The notes below the pieces were generated by a model, which was not told the DNA's origin, did not search any database, and worked only from the letters and a program-made list of their open reading frames with translations. A DNA stretch of 64,000 bases from DATLGB01 sp963726825 (GTDB taxonomy: Bacteria > Actinomycetota > Thermoleophilia > Solirubrobacterales > Solirubrobacteraceae): positions 682,001-746,000 of the forward strand of contig CAVSDT010000001.1 of assembly GCA_963726825.1 (NCBI GenBank). Reading direction: 5' to 3'. The first letter of the stretch is position 1, and each line of letters begins with the position of its first letter. Shown here one piece after another: positions 1-8,929 of this stretch. The translations under genes were made by a program, and so were the position numbers.

Positions 1-553
1 GCAGGAAGCGGGCGGGGAAGGCGTCCATCGACGTCGGGTCCGCCGACCACACGGCCGCGGCCTGCGGGACGATCAGGCGGTTGACGAAGTAGCGCGAGAA
101 GCCGTGCTCGCGGAGGAAGGCGGCCAGCGACGGCTCCTCCGTGGAGGCGAGCAGCTCACGCGCGACGCGGTTGAAGCGCGCGTACTCGAGCACCATCTTC
201 TGAAAGCGCGGGTCGATCAGGTGCGAGCGCTGCGCGTAGAGGGAGTTGGGCGACGACGCGGCGTACTCGAAGCGGCCGTGGTCGTCGGAGACGCCGAAGG
301 ACATGTCGCTCGGCTGCGACGCGACGCCCAGCTCGGCGAGGAGCGCCTCGAAGCCGGGGTAGTTGCGGTCGTTGAAGACGATGAAGCCGGTGTCGACGTC
401 GCGCGGCCCGCGGGGGTCCTCGACGGTGATGGTGTTGGTGTGGCCGCCGGCGTAGGCTCCGGCCTCGAACACGGTCACCTCGTGGCCGTCGCGCGACAGC
501 TCGTGCGCGGCGGTCAGGCCGGAGATCCCGGCGCCGATGACTGCGATGCTCAT
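1..553 (-). CDS. FAD-dependent amine oxidase-like protein, C-terminus cut by window edge
   Basis: The N-terminus reads MSIAVIGAGISGLTAAHELS, a textbook dinucleotide-binding GxGxxG fold for FAD, followed by a DVDTGFIVFNDRNYP stretch typical of the NAD(P)/FAD-binding proteins that sit beside cyclopropane fatty acid synthases. About 184 residues are visible; the rest lies left of the window. It is divergent from the CFA-type methyltransferase starting at 612, with about 58 bases between the starts. In many bacteria this oxidoreductase and a CFA-like enzyme form one fatty-acid modification cluster, so a role in modifying membrane lipid acyl chains is likely, but the substrate is not shown by the sequence. 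Confidence 0.85.
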   Translation of the reverse strand, partial: MSIAVIGAGISGLTAAHELSRDGHEVTVFEAGAYAGGHTNTITVEDPRGPRDVDTGFIVFNDRNYPGFEALLAELGVASQPSDMSFGVSDDHGRFEYAASSPNSLYAQRSHLIDPRFQKMVLEYARFNRVARELLASTEEPSLAAFLREHGFSRYFVNRLIVPQAAAVWSADPTSMDAFPARFL

Positions 554-611
554 GTGGTGATTATCGCCGCACCCGGTTGATCCGATCACTGTTGTCACCT
601 CGAAGGGCTCC

Positions 612-1658
612 ATGATGTCCTCCCCGCGCCGCTACCGACTGCTGGACCTCGCCCTCGAGAAGGGCGTCCTCCCCGACCCCGTGCTGCGCGCCGGCTCGCG
701 CTGGGGCACCGTCGCGCGGGTCCGTCGAGAGGCCCGCGGCGGCGTCGAGGCACAGGAGGCGCGGCTCGCCGAGCTGGTCGAGCGGATGTCCACCGGCCCG
801 ATCGCCGAGCAGGTCGAGTCGGCCAACGAGCAGCACTACGAGCTGCCCCCGGAGTTCTTCGGCCTGTTCCTCGGCCCGCGGCGCAAGTACTCCGGCTGCC
901 TCTGGCCCGACGGCGTCACCGACCTGCCCGGCGCGGAGATCGCGATGCTCGAGCTCACCTGCGAGCGGGCCGGCATCGTCGACGGGATGCGCGTGCTCGA
1001 CCTCGGCTGCGGCTGGGGCTCGCTGTCGCTGTGGGTCGCCGAGACCTACCCCAACTGCACCGTCCTCGGGGTCTCGAACTCCAACTCGCAGCGCGAGTGG
1101 ATCATGGCCGAGGCAGAGAAGCGCGGCGTCGCCGACCGGCTCGAGATCCGCACGTCCGACATCAACGACTTCGACCCGGCCGAGCAGTTCGACCGCGCGG
1201 TGTCCTTGGAGATGTTCGAGCACATGCGCAACTGGGCCGAGCTGCTGCGCCGGGTCTCCACGTGGCTCAAGCCCGACGGCAAGCTGTTCGTGCATGTCTT
1301 CAGCCAGCGCCGGCTGCCCTACCGCTTCGTCGGGACGTGGGCGGCGGACCGCTTCTTCACGGCCGGGACGATGCCCTCGCACGAGCTGCTCGGCTTCTTC
1401 CAGCGCGACATGGTGCTCGAGCGCCGCTGGGTCGTCGACGGCACCCACTACGCCCGCACCCTCCAGGCGTGGCTGCACAACCTCGACGCCCACCGCGACG
1501 AGGCGCTCGCGATCCTCGGCCGGGTCGGCAACGCCAAGCGACTGCTGGCCACCTGGCGGCTGTTCCTCCTCTCGACGGACGAGATCTGGGGCTACAAGAA
1601 CGGCGACGAGTGGCTCGTGAGCCACTACCTGCTGTCGCCTAGGGGTGCTTCGCGCTGA
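612..1658 (+). CDS. cyclopropane-fatty-acyl-phospholipid synthase family methyltransferase
   Basis: A 348-residue SAM-dependent methyltransferase. Motif I is VLDLGCGWGS at about residues 128-137, preceded by a KYSGCLW segment (92-98) and the QVESANEQHYELPPEFF substrate-side segment seen in the CFA family. Members transfer a methyl group from SAM onto unsaturated acyl chains of membrane lipids. It is somewhat shorter than E. coli Cfa. Two adjacent ATG codons (612 and 615) compete; GAAGGG about five bases upstream favours 612. The 3' end overlaps the convergent secreted hydrolase gene by 20 bases. Pairing with the divergent FAD oxidoreductase supports lipid modification rather than small-molecule methylation. 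Confidence 0.85.
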   Translation: MMSSPRRYRLLDLALEKGVLPDPVLRAGSRWGTVARVRREARGGVEAQEARLAELVERMSTGPIAEQVESANEQHYELPPEFFGLFLGPRRKYSGCLWPDGVTDLPGAEIAMLELTCERAGIVDGMRVLDLGCGWGSLSLWVAETYPNCTVLGVSNSNSQREWIMAEAEKRGVADRLEIRTSDINDFDPAEQFDRAVSLEMFEHMRNWAELLRRVSTWLKPDGKLFVHVFSQRRLPYRFVGTWAADRFFTAGTMPSHELLGFFQRDMVLERRWVVDGTHYARTLQAWLHNLDAHRDEALAILGRVGNAKRLLATWRLFLLSTDEIWGYKNGDEWLVSHYLLSPRGASR

Positions 1659-3609
1659 AGCAGGGGCGCCCGGCGCACGTGTCGGTCAGCGTCCCGCCCG
1701 TCTCGAGGAAGGCGGCGATCTGGTCCTGCGCCGCCGGGGTGGCCCGCGGGTCCTCGTGCGGGTCCTCGCCCTGGCGCGGCGGGGTGTTCGACGTCGGCGC
1801 CAGCGGCCCGCCGGAGTCCCAGTAGACGATCGCCGACCCGGTGAAGGGGAAGCCCTTGACCGTCGGGATGCCCCACAGAGGGTGCTTGTCGGTCGAGCGG
1901 CCGGGGGCGAGCTCGGCCTTCGTGCGCCGGGCGCCGATCGTGCGCGCCTCGACGTCGGCCATGACGGTGGAGACCTGGTGGTCGCCGACCGCCGGGTGCA
2001 GCAGCACCGCGTGGCGTGGCGTGCCCGGGAGCGGTGCGGACGTCATCTGGCCCGCGTAGCCGTTGGCCTCCCCCCGGTCCCACAGGAGCTGGATCAGGCT
2101 CAGCACGAGCGGTTGCGTCGACCGGTCCGGGTAGGCGGGGTCGAACACGATCCGGTAGGTGTCGAAGTCCTTCGACCGCGGCAGCAGCGTCGAGAAGCGC
2201 ATGCCGGGAACCCCGAGGGTCGCCCGGGTGAAGTCGGGGGCGAGCGCCGTCAGGGCGCCGCCGAAGATGCCGCCCTGCGAGTTGCCGTGGTAGGCCAGGG
2301 CCCCCGGCTTGAGCAGCGGCAGCCCGCCGGACTGCAGCGCGGGGTCGGTCGCGAGACCCTGCGGGTGGGCCAGCAGACGACCGAGGTAGAGCGCGTTGAG
2401 GAAGCCCTGCTGGGAGCCGTCGGGGATCGTGGGAAACGACGAGAGGTCGCCGAGCGCGGTGATCGCGCTCGGGACGTCCTCCTTCGCGAAGCCGGCCCAG
2501 CGGGTCGCGCAGAACGTCGTGTCGTGACCGTTGGAGAGCTGCTGCAGCGCGGCCTGGTCGAGCTCGCCGATGCCGCCGAGCAGGCCGTGGCCGTAGAGGG
2601 CGACGCGGCTCGGCGTCAGCGGCGTCGCCGCACGCGGGACGTTGCAGGCGAACGGCGCCTGCACGACGCTGCCGGCGGTGCGCTGCGGCAGCGCCCCGGG
2701 CTTGTCGGAGACGAAGGTGAACCTGCCGCCGGGCGCGCATCCCGGGGTGTCGAGGTAGCACGGCACGGTGACCGTCCCTTCCACCTTGCGGGCGATCAGC
2801 GGGTTCTGCTCCGGCGTGTAGTCGGTCACCGTGGTGATCGCGTGCGCCGGCGGCGTTCCGGCGATGCGCCCGTCGGCGAGGTCGTCGTCGCCGAGGAGCG
2901 CGAACGCGTCGTCGCGGATCGACAGCGCGCGGCCGGCGATCGAGGCGGTGCTCGCGACGGTGAAGTCCCACGCGAGGTAGAGGCTGCGGTCGCGCTTGAC
3001 GCGGGCCTTGCGCAGCGTGGGCCGCAGGCGCTTGGGCAGGTGGAAGCCGCGGGCGGGCCTGACGGCGCTGCCGCGGGCGGTGCGCAGGTTGCGCAGGACG
3101 ACGACGTAGCGGCGGCCGTTGCGCAGGTTGCGCGCCGGGTTGATCAGCAGCTCGCGCCGGGCCTTGGCGTTCTTGTCGAGCTCGACCCAGATCGGCTGCC
3201 GTCTGCCGGTGACGGCGTCGAGCAGGAGCACGCCGGCGCGCTTGCGGGCGAAGGCGCCGATGTCGTTGACCGGTGCGATGCGCGACCGCCGCAGCGCCCG
3301 CCCGGTCGACAGGGCCGGGACGCGCACGACGATCGGCTGGCCGGGCGAGAACCCGTCGGCGCGGTTGTAGTCCGTCGGGTCGATGCGGACGCCCTTGGCG
3401 TTGGCCGGCATCGCGGTGCGGCGCAGGCTCAGGCGCCGGCCCGTCGGTGTGGACCGGTCGCGCTTCGTCAGCGCGGCGTCGTTGGGGAACGGCAGCAGGC
3501 AGGCCTTCGACGGCGCCCCCGTGCAGGGCTCCGCGGCCGGGGCCGATGCGGGGACGGCCAGTGCCGCCAGGGCGACGGCGGCGGCAAGGACGCTCCTCAT
3601 GGCGTCCAC
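1639..3609 (-). CDS. secreted alpha/beta-hydrolase-like protein
   Basis: A 656-residue protein with a clear signal peptide (MDAMRSVLAAAVALAALAVP, Ala-rich cleavage region near residue 26). The mature part starts with paired cysteines (EPCTGAPSKACLLPFPND). A GNSQGG nucleophile-elbow motif centred on Ser444, followed by glycine-rich sequence, suggests a lipase or esterase-type serine hydrolase, and HPAVGDHQV near the end could supply the histidine. It is probably exported and acts on an extracellular ester or surface polymer. No closer family could be named. It is convergent with the CFA-type gene, and the ATG at 3600 is an alternative start. Confidence 0.65.
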   Translation of the reverse strand: MDAMRSVLAAAVALAALAVPASAPAAEPCTGAPSKACLLPFPNDAALTKRDRSTPTGRRLSLRRTAMPANAKGVRIDPTDYNRADGFSPGQPIVVRVPALSTGRALRRSRIAPVNDIGAFARKRAGVLLLDAVTGRRQPIWVELDKNAKARRELLINPARNLRNGRRYVVVLRNLRTARGSAVRPARGFHLPKRLRPTLRKARVKRDRSLYLAWDFTVASTASIAGRALSIRDDAFALLGDDDLADGRIAGTPPAHAITTVTDYTPEQNPLIARKVEGTVTVPCYLDTPGCAPGGRFTFVSDKPGALPQRTAGSVVQAPFACNVPRAATPLTPSRVALYGHGLLGGIGELDQAALQQLSNGHDTTFCATRWAGFAKEDVPSAITALGDLSSFPTIPDGSQQGFLNALYLGRLLAHPQGLATDPALQSGGLPLLKPGALAYHGNSQGGIFGGALTALAPDFTRATLGVPGMRFSTLLPRSKDFDTYRIVFDPAYPDRSTQPLVLSLIQLLWDRGEANGYAGQMTSAPLPGTPRHAVLLHPAVGDHQVSTVMADVEARTIGARRTKAELAPGRSTDKHPLWGIPTVKGFPFTGSAIVYWDSGGPLAPTSNTPPRQGEDPHEDPRATPAAQDQIAAFLETGGTLTDTCAGRPCFSAKHP

Positions 3610-3622
3610 CCTACGGCCAGCG

Positions 3623-4417
3623 CTAGGTGGCCCGCGCCGCCTTCGACCTCGGCGGCAGCGGGACGAAGCCGCTCGTGCGCTCGACGTACTCGGCGTAGCC
3701 CTCGCGCTTTGACATGTGCTTCTCGGTCATGCCCTTGCCCGTGCCCTTCGTGAGGAGGAAGGTCATGATGAGCGGGGCGGGGAACGACCACCAGGCGCCG
3801 CCGTCGAGGGCGACGAGGTAGATGCCCCACCAGACCGTGCAGTCGCCGAAGTAGTTCGGGTGGCGGGTGTACTTCCACAGGCCCTGGTCGTTGACCTTGC
3901 CCCGGTTGTCGGGGTTGGCCTTGAAGGACGCGTTCTGCTGGTCGCCGACGGCCTCGAAGAACAGCCCGACGGCCCAGAGGACGACGCCGACGTAGAGCAG
4001 CGGGCCGACCCCGTCCGTCGCCGCGCCGATCCCGAACAGGGGCAGCGAGACGACGAAGGCGAGCACGCCTTGGAGCAGGAAGATCTTGAACAGGGAGATC
4101 AGCGGGAAGCGCTCGGGGTCGCGCTCACGCATCTCGCGGTAGCGGCGGTCCTCCTCGCCCTCGCCCGCCTTGCGCACCCCGATGAAGCCCGCCAGGCGGC
4201 CACCCCACAGGACGACCATCACCAAGCCGACGATCGTGCGCGTCGAGTCGCCCTCACCGACGACCGTGGCGACGATCGCAGTGGTCACGAACGTCAGGCC
4301 CCACACGACGTCGACGATCGAGACGTCCTCGATCCGCACGGAGATCAACCACGTGCCCAGCATGAGGACGGCCAGTGCGACCGCCGCGATCGCCATCGTG
4401 GCGCCAAGAGCTTCCAT
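3623..4417 (-). CDS. DUF1295 (steroid 5-alpha-reductase-like) membrane protein
   Basis: A 264-residue polytopic membrane protein with about six hydrophobic stretches. The C-terminal segment GLWKYTRHPNYFGD is the signature of the DUF1295/ICMT-like superfamily of membrane reductases and methyltransferases, in which it forms part of the cofactor pocket. The first helix (IAAVALAVLMLGTWLISV) is followed by VDVVWGLTFV, also typical of DUF1295. Its substrate is unknown; a lipid or isoprenoid reductase is plausible. It lies 13 bases upstream of the secreted hydrolase on the same strand, so the two may be co-transcribed, and it is divergent from the DnaJ-like gene. Confidence 0.8.
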   Translation of the reverse strand: MEALGATMAIAAVALAVLMLGTWLISVRIEDVSIVDVVWGLTFVTTAIVATVVGEGDSTRTIVGLVMVVLWGGRLAGFIGVRKAGEGEEDRRYREMRERDPERFPLISLFKIFLLQGVLAFVVSLPLFGIGAATDGVGPLLYVGVVLWAVGLFFEAVGDQQNASFKANPDNRGKVNDQGLWKYTRHPNYFGDCTVWWGIYLVALDGGAWWSFPAPLIMTFLLTKGTGKGMTEKHMSKREGYAEYVERTSGFVPLPPRSKAARAT

Positions 4418-4439
4418 GTCCCCCTCCTACCCCGTCACA

Positions 4440-5051
4440 ATGATCGGGATGGATCCGCACTCGGTTCTTGGCGTTCCCCCCACCGCGGACCCAGAGGAGG
4501 TCGGCCGCGCCTACCGCGAGCTGGCCAAGCGCCACCACCCGGATCGCCGGCCCGACGACGCCTCCTCCGCCCAGCGGATGGCGACCATCAACGCCGCCTA
4601 CGCGCTGCTGCAGGGCCAGGGCAACGACCTGCCCGGCGGGCGCTCGGACGCGGCGGACGCGGCGCCGGAGCCCGCGGCCCCGGCGCGCACGCCCCGCGGC
4701 GGCGACGCCGTCACCGACGAGCGGGTGCGCAAGGTCCTCGGGCCCGAGGTCCTCACCTACCTCCATCCCGACGAGGCGGTCCTCGTCGTCGCCGACGGCT
4801 CCACCTGGGACTCCCCGCGCACCCGGCTCGTCGTCACCGACCGGCGGCTCGTGTGGCACCTCATCGACGCGCCGATCGAGCGCGTGCGGTCGCTGCCCTG
4901 GGCCAAGACGGAGACGGTCGAGGGCCGCATCCGCGGGCGCCTGCGCAAGACGGGCGAGCTGCTCGTGCAGCCCAAGCGGGGCAAGCGCCTGTCCTTCGGC
5001 GAGCTCACCCCGGACGCGCTGCAGCACGTGATCGCCCGGGTGCCGGCGTGA
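4440..5051 (+). CDS. J-domain protein with C-terminal PH-like domain
   Basis: About 203 residues. The N-terminal third is a J-domain: DPHSVLGVPPTADPEEVGRA followed by YRELAKRHHPDRR, with the HPD tripeptide intact. A Pro/Ala-rich linker follows. The C-terminal third (PDEAVLVVADGSTWDSPRTR, then LVVTDRRLVWHL) looks like a bacterial PH-type domain. J-domains stimulate DnaK ATPase; the second domain may direct it to a membrane or partner. No zinc-finger or substrate-binding DnaJ domains are present, so this is a specialised co-chaperone. ATG at 4440 or 4449 could start; both are short of the in-frame upstream extension, which is antisense to the DUF1295 gene. The stop overlaps the next gene's GTG. 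Confidence 0.75.
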   Translation: MIGMDPHSVLGVPPTADPEEVGRAYRELAKRHHPDRRPDDASSAQRMATINAAYALLQGQGNDLPGGRSDAADAAPEPAAPARTPRGGDAVTDERVRKVLGPEVLTYLHPDEAVLVVADGSTWDSPRTRLVVTDRRLVWHLIDAPIERVRSLPWAKTETVEGRIRGRLRKTGELLVQPKRGKRLSFGELTPDALQHVIARVPA

Positions 5052-6001
5052 TCGGCCTCGCCGACGTCGAGGCCGCGGCGGAGCGGATCGCCGGCGTCGC
5101 GCACCGCACCCCCGTCTTCACCTCCCAGACGCTGGACGCCCGGACGGGCGCGGCGGGCGTCTGGCTGAAGGCCGAGTCGCTGCAGCGGGTCGGGGCGTTC
5201 AAGTTCCGCGGCGCGTTCAACGCGCTGGCGTCGATGGAGGACGCCGAGCGCCGCCGCGGCGTGGCGGCCGTCTCGTCGGGCAACCATGCGCAGGCGGTGG
5301 CCCTCGCCGCGCGCCTGCACGACGTGCCGGCGACGATCCTCATGCCCGAGGACGCCCCGCAGGCCAAGCTCGCCGCCACGCGCGGCTACGGGGCGGAGGT
5401 CATCGGCTTCGACCGCTACACCGCGGTGCGCGACGAGCTGCTGCACGCCCTCGTCGCCGAGCGCGGCCTCGCGCCCGTCCACCCCTTCGACGACGAGCGG
5501 GTGATGGCCGGCCAGGGGACGACGGTGCTCGAGCTGCTCGAGCAGGCCGGCGGCCTGGACGTGCTCGTCGCCCCCGTCGGCGGTGGCGGCCTGATCTCGG
5601 GCTGCGCGACGGTCTGCGCGGCCCACGGCGTGCGCGTCGTCGGCGTGGAGCCGGCGGCCGGCGACGACGTGGCGCAGTCGCTCGCGGCCGGGGAGATCGT
5701 GGAGATCCCGGCCCCGCGCACGATCGCCGACGGCCAGCAGACCACCGCACCCGGGCCGCTGACGTTCGCGGTCATCCGGGAGCGCGTCGAGCGGGTCGTC
5801 ACGGTGACCGACGCGGAGCTCGTGACCGCCATGCGCTTCGCGCTCGAGCGCCTCAAGCTCGTGCTCGAGCCCAGCGGCGCGAGCGCCCTGGCCGCGCTGC
5901 TGGGCGGCCACGTGCCGGACGTGCAGGGCCGCCGCGTCGGGGTCGTCCTCTCCGGCGGCAACGTGGACGCCGAGCGCTTCGCGGCCCTGCTCGCGGGCTA
6001 G
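5048..6001 (+). CDS. threonine/serine ammonia-lyase (PLP fold-type II)
   Basis: A 317-residue fold-type II PLP enzyme. Lys52 in AFKFRGA is the Schiff-base lysine, SSGNHAQAVA binds the substrate carboxylate, and the phosphate cup is VGGGGLISG. SGGNVD near the C-terminus is also a family signature. There is no C-terminal ACT regulatory domain, so it resembles the short catabolic or serine-racemase-like members (about 320 residues) rather than biosynthetic IlvA. It should deaminate L-threonine or L-serine to the 2-oxo acid. The GTG start overlaps the stop of the J-domain gene by four bases (GTGA), indicating translational coupling. Confidence 0.9.
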   Translation: MIGLADVEAAAERIAGVAHRTPVFTSQTLDARTGAAGVWLKAESLQRVGAFKFRGAFNALASMEDAERRRGVAAVSSGNHAQAVALAARLHDVPATILMPEDAPQAKLAATRGYGAEVIGFDRYTAVRDELLHALVAERGLAPVHPFDDERVMAGQGTTVLELLEQAGGLDVLVAPVGGGGLISGCATVCAAHGVRVVGVEPAAGDDVAQSLAAGEIVEIPAPRTIADGQQTTAPGPLTFAVIRERVERVVTVTDAELVTAMRFALERLKLVLEPSGASALAALLGGHVPDVQGRRVGVVLSGGNVDAERFAALLAG

Positions 6002-6357
6002 GGGGTCGCCGCGGCGCGCGCGGCCTCGAACGGCACCCGGTCGAAGACGAGGCGGATGTGCGTGATGCGCCCGCCGCGCACCGTGCAGCACTCAGCCGCG
6101 GGAGCGCTGGGCACCGGGGCCGTGGCGGCGTCGTACACCAGCACGGCGGTGTCCGCGTCGCCGAAGGCCGCCAGCAGGGTCACGCCCGTCAAGAGCGCCG
6201 AGAAGGGCTCCATGTAGCCACGCAGGGCCGCCGTGCCCTCCAGGCGCCCGGCCGGCGCGTCGCAGACGACGTCAGGGTCCAGGTGCGCGAGTGCGGCGTC
6301 GAAGTCGCGCCCGGTCCAGGCGCGGTGGTAGGCCAGGGCGGTGTCCAGGGCGGTCAT
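5998..6357 (-). CDS. SnoaL-like (NTF2 fold) protein
   Basis: A 119-residue protein beginning MTALDTALAYHRAWTGRDFD, the usual start of a SnoaL/NTF2-like cone-shaped barrel, with a WTGRDFDAALAHLDPDV helix-turn and a C-terminal ITHIRLVFD strand. Such proteins bind or isomerise small molecules, but no function can be fixed here. The gene is divergent from an ECF sigma factor whose own C-terminus carries a SnoaL-like domain, with 96 bases between the starts, so it is a natural candidate target or partner of that sigma factor. It overlaps the convergent ammonia-lyase gene by four bases at the stop. Confidence 0.7.
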   Translation of the reverse strand: MTALDTALAYHRAWTGRDFDAALAHLDPDVVCDAPAGRLEGTAALRGYMEPFSALLTGVTLLAAFGDADTAVLVYDAATAPVPSAPAAECCTVRGGRITHIRLVFDRVPFEAARAAATP

Positions 6358-6453
6358 GTGGTCCTCCGGGGGTGGTGGTGTGGTTCTCGCCCGTCGAGAC
6401 ACCGACGCCGCCCGGAACGGAACGGCCGCGGCCCCGCTTGGCACCATGGGGGC

Positions 6454-7434
6454 ATGAGCGACGCCGTCCTGGACCGCGCCCGGCGCGGCGACGACCGGGC
6501 CTTCGGTGCGCTCACCGCCCCCCATCTCGCCGAGCTGCGTCTGCACTGCTACCGGCTGCTCGGCTCGCTGACGGACGCCGAGGACGTGCTGCAGGAGACG
6601 CTGCTGGCGGCGTGGCGGGGTCTGGCCGGCTTCGAGGGCCGCTCCTCCCTTCGCGCCTGGCTGTACCGGATCGCCACCAACCGCTGCCTGAACCTGCGCC
6701 GCGACCGCGCGCGGCGGCGGCCGCCCGAGCCGGTCGCGCCGTTCGCGGTGCCCGAGCCCACGCGCCGGGGGGACCTGCCGTGGCTGCAGCCGTGCCCGGA
6801 CGACCTGCTGGACGCCTTGCCGGACCCGGCGCCGGGCCCCGCGGCGCGCGTGTCGCAGCGAGAGGCGCTGGAGCTGGCGTTCATCGCCGGCCTGCAGCGC
6901 CTGCCTCCGCGGCAGGCCGCGGCGCTCATCCTGCGCGACGTGCTGGGCTTCAGCGGCGCGGAGGCCGCCGCGCTCCTGGACACCACCCCGCTCGCCGTCA
7001 AGGGCGCGCTGCAGCGCGCGCGGGCGACGCTGGGGGTCCCGTCCGCCGGGGATCCCGCGCCCGGTTCGGCCGCCGAACGGGCACTCGCCGAGGCGTTCGC
7101 CGCCGCGCTGACGGCCGGGGACGTCGACGGGATGCTCGCGCTGCTGACCGACGACGCGTGGCTGGCGATGCCACCCGCGCCGCACGAGTACGGCGGCCGC
7201 CCGGCGATCGGCGCGTTCCTGCGCGCCAGCGCTGACTGGCACCGCGCGGCCGGGCTGACGTTGCGGTTGACGCCGCTGCGGGCCAACGGCCGGCCGGCGT
7301 TCGACGGCGTCCTGACCGACGCCGACGGCACCGCGGTGCACCCCGCGGGACGCGTGGTCCTCGGCTTCGCCGGCGGCAGGATCGCCACCGTCACCCGCTT
7401 CCTGGACGCCGGCGCCGTCTTGACCCGGCGCTGA
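6454..7434 (+). CDS. ECF sigma factor with C-terminal SnoaL-like domain
   Basis: A 326-residue ECF sigma factor. Region 2 spans the N-terminus (LGSLTDAEDVLQETLLAAWR and SLRAWLYRIATNRCLN). A WLQPCPDDLLDALPDP linker precedes region 4 (LQRLPPRQAAALILRDVLGF, then helix-turn-helix). The last 120 residues form a SnoaL/NTF2-like domain (ALAEAFAAALTAGDVDGMLA). This is the architecture of the long SigG/TIGR02960-type ECFs, which usually lack an anti-sigma factor and are thought to be tuned by the C-terminal domain. None is encoded beside it here. The divergent SnoaL gene at 5998-6357 is the obvious local regulon candidate. Confidence 0.88.
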   Translation: MSDAVLDRARRGDDRAFGALTAPHLAELRLHCYRLLGSLTDAEDVLQETLLAAWRGLAGFEGRSSLRAWLYRIATNRCLNLRRDRARRRPPEPVAPFAVPEPTRRGDLPWLQPCPDDLLDALPDPAPGPAARVSQREALELAFIAGLQRLPPRQAAALILRDVLGFSGAEAAALLDTTPLAVKGALQRARATLGVPSAGDPAPGSAAERALAEAFAAALTAGDVDGMLALLTDDAWLAMPPAPHEYGGRPAIGAFLRASADWHRAAGLTLRLTPLRANGRPAFDGVLTDADGTAVHPAGRVVLGFAGGRIATVTRFLDAGAVLTRR

Positions 7435-7459
7435 TCGCCGCCTCCTAGGGTCCTGCCCG

Positions 7460-8929
7460 ATGTCGTCTCACCGCGCCCGTCTCGCGGCGATCCTCGGTGT
7501 GGTCGTGCTCGTCGCGGTGGTGCTCACGCTCGTGCTGCGCGACGGGTCCGGCACGCCCGTCGAGGTCAAGCCGTCCTACGTCCCGACGCCGCCCGGCTCC
7601 TCGGCGAAGGCCGTCAAGGACCCCTTCAGCTACGACCCGGCCCGGCGGGAGGAGTTCGAGGCGCGGGCCGCCGCCGGCAACGCCCACGTCCTCTACGCCT
7701 TCTCGCCCGGCGGTGCCCAGGCCAGCGCGGCGCGGACCGCCCGCTGGCGCCCGCAGATCGCGGCGGCGGCCAAGGCGGCCGACGTGTCGACGGACGAGCT
7801 CGAGGCGCTCGTGTTCCTCGAGAGCGCCGGCCGGCCGGACGCCCGCACGGCCAACGGGACCGAGGGCGCCGTCGGCCTCACCCAGATCGTCGCGGGAACC
7901 GCCACGACGCTGCTGGACATGCAGGTCGACGTCGCGGCGTCCAAGCAGCTGACCAAGCAGCTCGACCGCTCCCGCAAGCCCGCCAGGCGCGCTGACCTCG
8001 CGGCCCGCCGCCGCGCCGTCGACGAGCGCTATGACCCCGTCAAGAGCCTCGCGGCGACCGCCCGCTACCTGAACTTCGCCCGCAAGGAGCTCGGCGGCTC
8101 CACCGAGCTCGCGTTCGTCAGCTACCACATGGGCGTCGGCAACCTCCAGAACGTCCTCAAGGCCTACGCGGACGGCGAGGACACCGACGGCCTGCGCTAC
8201 GCCCAGGTCTACTTCGACTCCACGCCGATCCGCCACGCCGCGGCCCACGCGAAGCTCGCCTCGCTCGGCGACGACTCGTCCAACTACCTGTGGAAGCTCA
8301 GGGCGGCCGAGCGCATCATGGCGCTGAGCCGCGACGACCCGTCCGAGCTCGCCCGCGTGCAGGCGCTGCAGACGAGCAAGAACTCCGCCGAGGAGGTGCT
8401 GCACCCGTCCGGTTCGACCGCGGCGTTCGCGACGCCGGCGGACCTGCAGGGCGCCTGGAACTCCGGTTCGATCGTCGCGCTGCCGACCGGCACGCTGAAG
8501 GCCGGCTTCCGGATCGACCGCGACATGGGCGAGCTGGCCGGCTCGATCGGGCAGAAGCCGTCGCTGTATCGGGGCCTGCGCCCGGAGGCGCTGGCGATGG
8601 CGCTCTACATCAGCGCCCAGGTGCGCGCGGCGGCCGACCAGCCACGCTCCCTGCTGACCCTCACCTCGAGCGTGCGCGACGAGCGCTACCAGCGCCGCCT
8701 GGTCCAGGGCAACATCCAGGCGACGCGCAACTTCTCCCTCCACACGACGGGCTGGGCGTTCGACGTGTCACGCGACTACGCCTCCGGCGCCCAGGCGCAG
8801 GCGTTCCAGGCGACGCTGGATCGCCTGACGTCGCTGAACCTGATCGCCTGGGTGCGGGAGCCGGGCGCGATCCACGTCACCGTCGCCGGTGACGCGAGCG
8901 CGCTGCTCCCGCTGCTGCAACAGGGCTAG
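7460..8929 (+). CDS. membrane-anchored lytic transglycosylase fused to a peptidase-like domain
   Basis: A 489-residue protein with an N-terminal anchor (AAILGVVVLVAVVLTLVL). An SLT transglycosylase domain follows: ALVFLESAGRPDA contains the catalytic Glu, then GAVGLTQIV, and SYHMGVGNLQNVLK as the conserved Tyr-containing segment. The last roughly 140 residues carry TLTSSVRDERYQRRL and NFSLHTTGWAFDVSR. The HxxGxAFD pattern resembles DUF5715 or M15-type D,D-peptidases, which have a metal or substrate histidine at this point. The protein would sit outside the membrane and cut both glycan and peptide parts of peptidoglycan. The end overlaps the convergent SDR gene by four bases. Confidence 0.8.
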   Translation: MSSHRARLAAILGVVVLVAVVLTLVLRDGSGTPVEVKPSYVPTPPGSSAKAVKDPFSYDPARREEFEARAAAGNAHVLYAFSPGGAQASAARTARWRPQIAAAAKAADVSTDELEALVFLESAGRPDARTANGTEGAVGLTQIVAGTATTLLDMQVDVAASKQLTKQLDRSRKPARRADLAARRRAVDERYDPVKSLAATARYLNFARKELGGSTELAFVSYHMGVGNLQNVLKAYADGEDTDGLRYAQVYFDSTPIRHAAAHAKLASLGDDSSNYLWKLRAAERIMALSRDDPSELARVQALQTSKNSAEEVLHPSGSTAAFATPADLQGAWNSGSIVALPTGTLKAGFRIDRDMGELAGSIGQKPSLYRGLRPEALAMALYISAQVRAAADQPRSLLTLTSSVRDERYQRRLVQGNIQATRNFSLHTTGWAFDVSRDYASGAQAQAFQATLDRLTSLNLIAWVREPGAIHVTVAGDASALLPLLQQG

